DNA from: an uncultured Olsenella sp.
Lineage (GTDB): Bacteria; Actinomycetota; Coriobacteriia; Coriobacteriales; Atopobiaceae
Length of the DNA stretch: 38,009 nt
Direction of reading: 5' to 3'
NCBI GenBank assembly: GCA_949290055.1
Contig: CASEQJ010000002.1
Location: forward strand, 1-38,009
Position 1 is the stretch's first letter. Each line of letters begins with the position of its first letter. The translations under genes and the position numbers were made by a program. The notes beneath the pieces were generated by a model, which saw only the letters and a list, made by a program, of their open reading frames with translations, was not told the origin of the DNA and searched no databases. This document shows, piece by piece, positions 33,042 through 38,009 of the stretch.

Positions 33042-33641
33042 ATGGCAAAGCAGACGTGGCGGGGCGGCAACATGCTCTACCCGCTGCCCGCGGTAATGGT
33101 GAGCTGCGCAAACGCGGCGGGCGAGAAGGACATTGTCACGGTGGCGTGGGCCGGCACCGTCTGCACCAACCCGCCCATGCTCTCGATCTCCCTTCGCCCG
33201 GAGCGCTACAGCTACCACCTGATCCGCGAGTCCGGGGAGTTCGTGGTGAACCTCGTGACCTCGCGGCTCCAGCGTGCGTGCGACTGGTGCGGCGTGCGCT
33301 CCGGGCGCGACTACGACAAGTGGGCCGAGTGCCGCCTCACCGCCGCCCCGGCGGCAAAGCTCGAGCTTGCGCCCGCGATCGAGGAGAGCCCCGTGAACAT
33401 AGCGTGTCGCGTGCGCGAGGTGCTGGAGCTGGGGAGCCACCATCTGTTCCTGGCGAACGTGCTGGCCGTGCAGGTGGAGGAGTCGCTGCTCGACGAGGGC
33501 GGCAAGCTGGACCTGGCCCGCGCCAACCTCACCGCCTACAGCCACGGCGAGTATTTCGAGCTGGGCCGGCGCCTCGGAACCTTTGGCTACTCCGTGCGCA
33601 AGCGCCCGCCCCGGGGACGCCGCGGCTCCCGCCGTCGCTAG
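33042..33641 (+). CDS. Flavin reductase-like FMN-binding protein
   Basis: A 199-residue split-barrel protein of the flavin reductase-like family. The N-terminal LPAVMVSCANAAGEKDIVTVAWAGTVCTNPPMLSISLRP is the typical FMN-binding barrel opening; GEFVVNLV and the later LFLANVLAVQVEE also fit. Members bind FMN and act as flavin reductases or have unknown redox roles in anaerobes. The extra basic tail (RKRPPRGRRGSRRR) is outside the domain and could be a nucleic-acid or membrane contact. It overlaps the opposing flippase gene by 4 bp. Confidence 0.88.
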   Translation: MAKQTWRGGNMLYPLPAVMVSCANAAGEKDIVTVAWAGTVCTNPPMLSISLRPERYSYHLIRESGEFVVNLVTSRLQRACDWCGVRSGRDYDKWAECRLTAAPAAKLELAPAIEESPVNIACRVREVLELGSHHLFLANVLAVQVEESLLDEGGKLDLARANLTAYSHGEYFELGRRLGTFGYSVRKRPPRGRRGSRRR

Positions 33642-35080
33642 TAGCCACGGCTCATGCGCTTGCGGATCCCAAAGTACTCCATGACCAGCAGCGTCAGCAG
33701 GATCGCCATGGAGACGAGCGAGCCCACCACGGCGCCCGCGAGCCCCGCGAAGTTCACGAGCAGCATGGCCACCGGCACGGAGAACGCAAACGCTATGAGG
33801 TAGAGCTTGGAGACGTCGCCCTGGGCGCGCAGCACCGTGACGATCTGGTAGAGGAAGTCTATGCAGGCACACACGCCGCCCGTGCCCACCATGACGAGAC
33901 AGAGCCCCCGGAACTTCTCGAAGTCAAGGCCGTACATGAGGCTCATGAGGGGTATGCCGAGCGTGCCCATGAAGAGCGCCATCGCTCCCGTCACGAGCGC
34001 GATCACGCCCACCATGGCAAGCACCAGAAGGTCAAAGCGTCGGTGCTTCTCGGGGTCGTCCCATATGCGGGCCAGGCGCACGAGCTGGGGCTTGTATATG
34101 AAGCCCGCCACCATGAGGATCGAGTGCGCCGGGAAGTACATGGCGTTGTAGTAGAGCTGGTTGTCGTAGGAGAGCGCGCCCTCCATGGCGAACTTGGGCA
34201 CCGAGTCGATCAGGTTGTAGAGAAAGAGCGCCACAAAGAGCGGGAAGCACTCGACGAAGAGCTCGCGGATTCCGCGCAGCGTGGCCGGCATGCTGCGCTC
34301 GGTCTCAAAGTAGGCGAGCGGCACGGTGAGTAGCACGAGCGACGCGACGGCACCCACGGCCATGGCAAAGCTCGCGACCGCGAGGTTGCGCGTCACGAGC
34401 AGCACGAGCGAGAAGGCCACGAGCCCCAGCACGCAGCGCGCCGCCTGCGAGAGGCCCGCGAGGTAGAGCTTGTCCTTCTGCTGGAGGCGCCCCTCGTAGA
34501 CGTCGGCAAGGCCGTCGACGGCGCGGAAGACCAGCACTCCCATGCAGATCGAGAACATGTAGCCGTCATAGCCGCGGAACTGGCACCACATCCACCCCAC
34601 CAGCAGCATGGCCGCGCAGGTGACAAAGCGGTTGACCTGGTAGTCCAGGAAAGAGCGCATGTCGTCGAGGTCGGAGACCTGGTAGGTGCGCACGCCGTAG
34701 TTGGCCAGGAACAGCAGCAGCGTGCCCACGGTGAAGGCCATGGAGAACAGGCCCGCCTGCTCGGCGCCCACGAGCCACGTGGCGACCATCGTGAGCAGCG
34801 GGAAGAGCATGCCCCACGCCGCCTGGCCGATCGTGTTGCAGACGTAGTCGCGCTTGGTCTGGTGCGCGAGGTACTGCTCGGTCTGCTCGGAGAACTTCCC
34901 GCCAAAGACCGCGGCAATGAGCCGGTTCCACCAGTCGTTGATAACGCGGGCGAGAAACGCCTCGTGCTCGCGCGGCCGCCGCTCGCGGCGGGGCTTGCGC
35001 GGGGACACGCCGTAGCGGGGCGTGTGCGGGGTCTGGGGCGCCGCGGGGGCGGGCTTGGTCCTCTTGAACGGGTTCTGCAT
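33638..35080 (-). CDS. Polysaccharide/lipid flippase-like membrane protein (MATE/MOP superfamily)
   Basis: A 480-residue protein with a ~80-residue basic, proline-rich cytoplasmic N-terminus and about 12 hydrophobic helices. Early helices include AWGMLFPLLTMVATWLVG and AGLFSMAFTVGTLLLFLANY; the arrangement and the NRFVTCAAMLLV, FPLFVALFLYNLIDSVPKF and YYNAMYFPAHSILMVAGFIY segments resemble Wzx/MurJ-type MOP flippases for cell-surface polysaccharides. No glycosyltransferase genes are adjacent, so the substrate is unknown. The start ATG 35080 is followed upstream by the second 31-bp array. Confidence 0.8.
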   Translation of the reverse strand: MQNPFKRTKPAPAAPQTPHTPRYGVSPRKPRRERRPREHEAFLARVINDWWNRLIAAVFGGKFSEQTEQYLAHQTKRDYVCNTIGQAAWGMLFPLLTMVATWLVGAEQAGLFSMAFTVGTLLLFLANYGVRTYQVSDLDDMRSFLDYQVNRFVTCAAMLLVGWMWCQFRGYDGYMFSICMGVLVFRAVDGLADVYEGRLQQKDKLYLAGLSQAARCVLGLVAFSLVLLVTRNLAVASFAMAVGAVASLVLLTVPLAYFETERSMPATLRGIRELFVECFPLFVALFLYNLIDSVPKFAMEGALSYDNQLYYNAMYFPAHSILMVAGFIYKPQLVRLARIWDDPEKHRRFDLLVLAMVGVIALVTGAMALFMGTLGIPLMSLMYGLDFEKFRGLCLVMVGTGGVCACIDFLYQIVTVLRAQGDVSKLYLIAFAFSVPVAMLLVNFAGLAGAVVGSLVSMAILLTLLVMEYFGIRKRMSRGY

Positions 35081-35139
35081 GCGTAATCTCTCTGGTTGAC
35101 GTCCTTCTCGGCTCCCGATTGTACCGCCGAGGGGCGCCG

Positions 35140-35369
35140 TCTAGGAAATTGGGGGGTTGTCATGGCAGCGTATAGGAATTCGTGACCTTGTCACGGCGCG
35201 GGGTCGTTTGGGGCAGTTTTGTGGGGCTGCATTCTAAGAATCGCGGCCCTTGTCGCGCCGTGATCTAATAATCCGCGCCCTTGTCGCAAAGAACGGCCCC
35301 GGCTCGCGACAAGAGCGCGTTTTTCTAGATCGCACCATGACAAGGTCGACAATTCCTAGAAAGGCCGCC
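35140..35369. repeat. Phased 31-bp repeat array 2 (5 forward + 2 inverted units)
   Basis: Forward units start at 35140, 35171, 35202 (very degenerate), 35233 and 35264; then a 13-bp insertion; inverted units start at 35308 and 35339. Period (31), core (22) and central insertion (13) are exactly those of the array at 18773. The centre can pair as CGCGC-CTTGTCGC with GCGACAAG-GCGCG around an 18-base loop. Here the array lies between divergent genes (flippase and ppc), and makes up most of this 398-bp gap. Confidence 0.92.
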
Positions 35370-35410
35370 AGAAGCCGGACGTGAACATCGCGTTTCTCGC
35401 CTGTGGGGTC

Positions 35411-35439
35411 TTTTCCAAGGCCGCCTGCACAGGGTACTC
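35411..35439 (+). promoter_or_regulatory. Possible ppc promoter
   Basis: TTTTCC and TACTCT are separated by 17 bp and lie 40 bp before the ppc start. Both boxes are weak matches. Confidence 0.3.
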
Positions 35440-35478
35440 TCTATCGGGAAGGACCATACGTCCGAAAAAGGAGCAACG

Positions 35479-38009
35479 TTGGCCGAGAAGAACGTGCACG
35501 CGGAGAGCCTGAACGATAACATGACCGTCCTTCGCGTCCCTGAGAGCATTGCCGAGAACCTTGACCTGTTCCTGCGCCTGGTGCGCACGGTCCTCGACGA
35601 GTTTGACCCGAGCCTGCTCGAGACCTTTGACGTGCTGCTCTCGGACGCCTTCCGCGCGAGCGCCGACGAGGCCGCCGAGACGGACGACGAGCGCGCGGCC
35701 TTTGACGAGCTCGAGCGCACCATTGACGGCCTCGACGAGCGCAGCGCCACGCTGCTCATGCGCGCCTTCGTGGCCTACTTCCACCTGGCCAACATATGCG
35801 AGGAGCGCTACCGCGTGGACTCGCTGCGCGAGCGCGAGGCGGCCGTCGATCCCTCCGCGGACGCCGACCCGATCAACGACCTCACGGTGGCCTACCGCCG
35901 CCTTGTCGACGAGTGCGGCCGCGCCAAGGCCGCGGCCCTGCTCCAGCGCCTGGAGTTTCGGCCGGTCTTCACCGCCCACCCCACCGAGGCGCGGCGCAAG
36001 GCGGTCGAGGGCAAGATCCGGCGGATCTCGGGGCTGCTCGAGGAGCGCTCCCGCCTGGCCGGCGTCGCGCTCGCCGAGAACGAGCGACGCCTGCTGCAGG
36101 AGATCGACGCGCTGCTGCGCACCTCGCCGATCGCGCACAAGAAGCCGACGCCCGTCGAGGAGGCCGACACGATCGTCGAGATCTTCGACAGCACGCTCTT
36201 TGACATGGTTCCCGACGTCTACCGGCGCTTTGACGACTGGGAGCTCGGCGCGCGCGCCGGCACCGTGCCGCCCGTCTGTCCCGCGTTCTTCCACCCCGGC
36301 AGCTGGATCGGCTCCGACCGCGACGGCAACGCGTACGTCACCGCGCGCGTGAGCCGTGCCGTGGCCGAGAAGTTCCGCGTGCACGTGCTGGAGCGCCTGG
36401 CCGACGCCACGCAGGCGTGCGGGCGCAACCTCACGCTTGACGCGGTGTCCACGCCGCCCTCCGACGCGCTCGTGAACCTCTGGAGCCACCAGGTGGAGAT
36501 GAGCGAGGAGCTCACGGCCCGCGCGCTCGACGTCTCCGCGAGCGAGCTGCACCGCGCGGCCATGCTCGTGATCGCCGAGCGCCTGCGCGCCACTGTGGCC
36601 CGCACCGCCGACGTCATGTACGCGTGCGCGGACGACTATGTTGCCGACCTGCGCGTCGTTCAGGACTCGCTCGCGCGCGCCGGGGCGGTGCGCGCGGCGT
36701 ACGGCCCGCTGCAGCGCCTGGTCTGGCAGGCGCAGACCTTTGGGTTCCACCTCGTGGAGATGGAGTTCCGTCAGCATTCGCTCGTGCACGCCCGCGCGCT
36801 CGCGGACATTCGCGAGCACGGCCGCTGGGGCGAGCGCGGCGAGCTCGAGCCCATGACGCGCGAGGTGCTGGACACCTTCCGCGCGATCTCGCAGATCCAG
36901 CGCAGAAACGGCGTGGACGCGGCGCGGCGCTACATAATCTCCTTCACGCGCTCCGCCGAGGACGTGGCCGCCGTCTACGAGCTCGCGCACCTCGCCTTCG
37001 CGCACGAGGCCGACGTCCCCGTGCTCGACGTGATTCCGCTCTTCGAGCAGGCCACCGACCTCGAGCACGCGGTGGAGACGCTCGACCAGATCGTGCGCCT
37101 GCCCGAGGTCCAGCGCCGCCTCGCTCAGACGGGCCGGCGGCTCGAGGTCATGCTCGGCTACTCCGACTCCTCCAAGGACGTGGGCCCCACGGCGGCCACG
37201 CTCGTGCTGCACGCCGCGCAGGCCGCGATCGCGCGCTGGGCGGAGGACAACGACATAGACCTCGTCCTCATGCACGGCCGCGGCGGCGCGGTCGGGCGCG
37301 GCGGCGGCCCTGCCAATCGCGCGGTGCTCTCCCAGCCCGCCGGCTCCGTGAACGGCTGCTTCAAGCTCACCGAGCAGGGCGAGGTCATATTCGCGCGCTA
37401 CGGCGACCCCACGCTGGCGCGCCGCCACGTGGAGTCGGTCGCGGGCGCCACGCTCCTCTCGTCCGCCCCCTCCGTCGAGCTGCTCAACACCGAGACGACC
37501 GAGAAGTACGCGGCGCTTGCCGCCGAGCTGGACGCCGCCAGTCGCGAGCGCTATCTCGACCTGCTGCACACCGACGGCTTTGCGTCGTGGTTCTCCACGG
37601 TGACGCCGCTTACCGAGGTGGGCCTCATGCCGATCGGCTCGCGTCCCGCCAAGCGCGGTCTCGGCGCGACCTCCCTCGACGACCTGCGCGCGATCCCGTG
37701 GATCTTCTCGTGGAGCCAGGCGCGCGTGAACCTGGCCGCGTGGTACGGCCTGGGAACCGCGTGCGAGCGCGTGGGCGACCTCGGCCTTCTGCGCGCGGCG
37801 TATGCCGAGTGGCCGCTCTTCTCGACCTTCATTGACAACGTGGAGATGTCGCTCTCCAAGGTGGACGAGCGGATCGCGCGGCTCTACCTGGCGCTCGGCG
37901 ACCGGGACGACCTCGCGGAGAAGGTCCTCGAGGAGATGGCGCTCACGCGGCGCTGGGTGCTCGCGATTGCCGGGGACGCGTGGCCGCTCGAGCACCGCCG
38001 CGTGCTCGG
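35479..38009 (+). CDS. ppc: Phosphoenolpyruvate carboxylase (3' end outside window)
   Basis: The visible ~843 residues include all three family signatures: catalytic His167 in VFTAHPTEARRKAV, MLGYSDSSKD near 558, and the HGRGGAVGRGGGP loop near 599. The enzyme carboxylates PEP to oxaloacetate, feeding mixed-acid/succinate-type fermentation and aspartate synthesis. The start is TTG 35479 after AAAAAGGAG; no ATG or GTG start fits as well. The first codons contain GAGAAGAACG, the recurrent motif. The reading frame is open to the window edge; the C-terminal tail is not seen. Confidence 0.96.
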   Translation, partial: MAEKNVHAESLNDNMTVLRVPESIAENLDLFLRLVRTVLDEFDPSLLETFDVLLSDAFRASADEAAETDDERAAFDELERTIDGLDERSATLLMRAFVAYFHLANICEERYRVDSLREREAAVDPSADADPINDLTVAYRRLVDECGRAKAAALLQRLEFRPVFTAHPTEARRKAVEGKIRRISGLLEERSRLAGVALAENERRLLQEIDALLRTSPIAHKKPTPVEEADTIVEIFDSTLFDMVPDVYRRFDDWELGARAGTVPPVCPAFFHPGSWIGSDRDGNAYVTARVSRAVAEKFRVHVLERLADATQACGRNLTLDAVSTPPSDALVNLWSHQVEMSEELTARALDVSASELHRAAMLVIAERLRATVARTADVMYACADDYVADLRVVQDSLARAGAVRAAYGPLQRLVWQAQTFGFHLVEMEFRQHSLVHARALADIREHGRWGERGELEPMTREVLDTFRAISQIQRRNGVDAARRYIISFTRSAEDVAAVYELAHLAFAHEADVPVLDVIPLFEQATDLEHAVETLDQIVRLPEVQRRLAQTGRRLEVMLGYSDSSKDVGPTAATLVLHAAQAAIARWAEDNDIDLVLMHGRGGAVGRGGGPANRAVLSQPAGSVNGCFKLTEQGEVIFARYGDPTLARRHVESVAGATLLSSAPSVELLNTETTEKYAALAAELDAASRERYLDLLHTDGFASWFSTVTPLTEVGLMPIGSRPAKRGLGATSLDDLRAIPWIFSWSQARVNLAAWYGLGTACERVGDLGLLRAAYAEWPLFSTFIDNVEMSLSKVDERIARLYLALGDRDDLAEKVLEEMALTRRWVLAIAGDAWPLEHRRVL

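Noticed and set aside
35356..37995. Long minus-strand open frame opposite ppc
   Set aside because: Antisense to ppc with all catalytic motifs; no domain, no ribosome binding site.
1..38009. tRNA or rRNA genes
   Set aside because: I looked for cloverleaf-like and rRNA-like stretches in all gaps and saw none.

Overview
The window is about 38 kb of high-GC bacterial DNA, dense with short-spaced genes. The families present (a VanRS-like and a BceRS/BceAB-like signalling module, indolepyruvate:ferredoxin oxidoreductase, a glucose-type PTS IIA protein, phosphoenolpyruvate carboxylase, an LAXTG-type wall anchor, GTG/TTG starts) and the composition fit a host-associated anaerobic actinobacterium of the class Coriobacteriia, Olsenella/Atopobiaceae-like. 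The taxon is an inference; there is no rRNA or other decisive marker.

Layout. 1-1843: end of an ABC exporter ATPase and its membrane partner, which carries an apparent frameshift. 2012-2576: Phd/ParE-type toxin-antitoxin pair. 2656-5215: VanRS-like two-component pair facing a membrane-anchored C39-like peptidase. 5360-5869: DUF188/YaiI protein. 5894-6809: HEPN toxin with a nucleotidyltransferase antitoxin that has an extra ribbon-helix-helix domain. 6868-7914: selD. 8119-8490: DUF1508 protein. 8782-12874: AMP-forming acid-CoA ligase, iorA, iorB in one operon. 12984-13158: a long inverted-repeat element. 13277-18091: Bce-type antimicrobial peptide sensing and detoxification module. 18187-18756: PTS IIA. 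18773-19033: a phased 31-bp repeat array. 19095-20193: a hypothetical gene and a HAD phosphatase.

20333-21211 is the most striking gene. It encodes a secreted, wall-anchored protein whose mature N-terminus is a near-eukaryotic ubiquitin (48 of 76 residues identical to human ubiquitin by hand alignment). It is followed by an Ig-like region, a Pro/Glu stalk and an LAATG sorting signal. Next come a 5'-truncated helicase-like fragment, an AAA/DUF4143 ATPase with a twin-dyad operator, and aspS. 26013-28692 holds a damaged head-to-head pair (aquaporin and a Cache-MscS channel), both missing their 5' ends. 29118-32697 encodes a heterodimeric ABC exporter with one degenerate ATP site. A flavin reductase-like gene, a flippase-like gene, a second 31-bp repeat array and ppc (running off the end) close the window.

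Three layers of structure are not explained by genes. (1) Two arrays of a 22-bp core repeated at exactly 31-bp intervals, each with inward-facing halves and an identical 13-bp central insertion, lie 16 kb apart. (2) The 7-mer CTTCTCG/CGAGAAG occurs about 80 times by my manual count, against roughly 4-5 expected from composition, often at gene edges and in all reading frames. (3) A 116-bp ungapped repeat about 86% identical between copies flanks the ABC exporter pair, and a GGGGACAGTCCCC palindrome occurs twice. The ubiquitin gene and the 31-bp arrays are the best candidates for undescribed biology.
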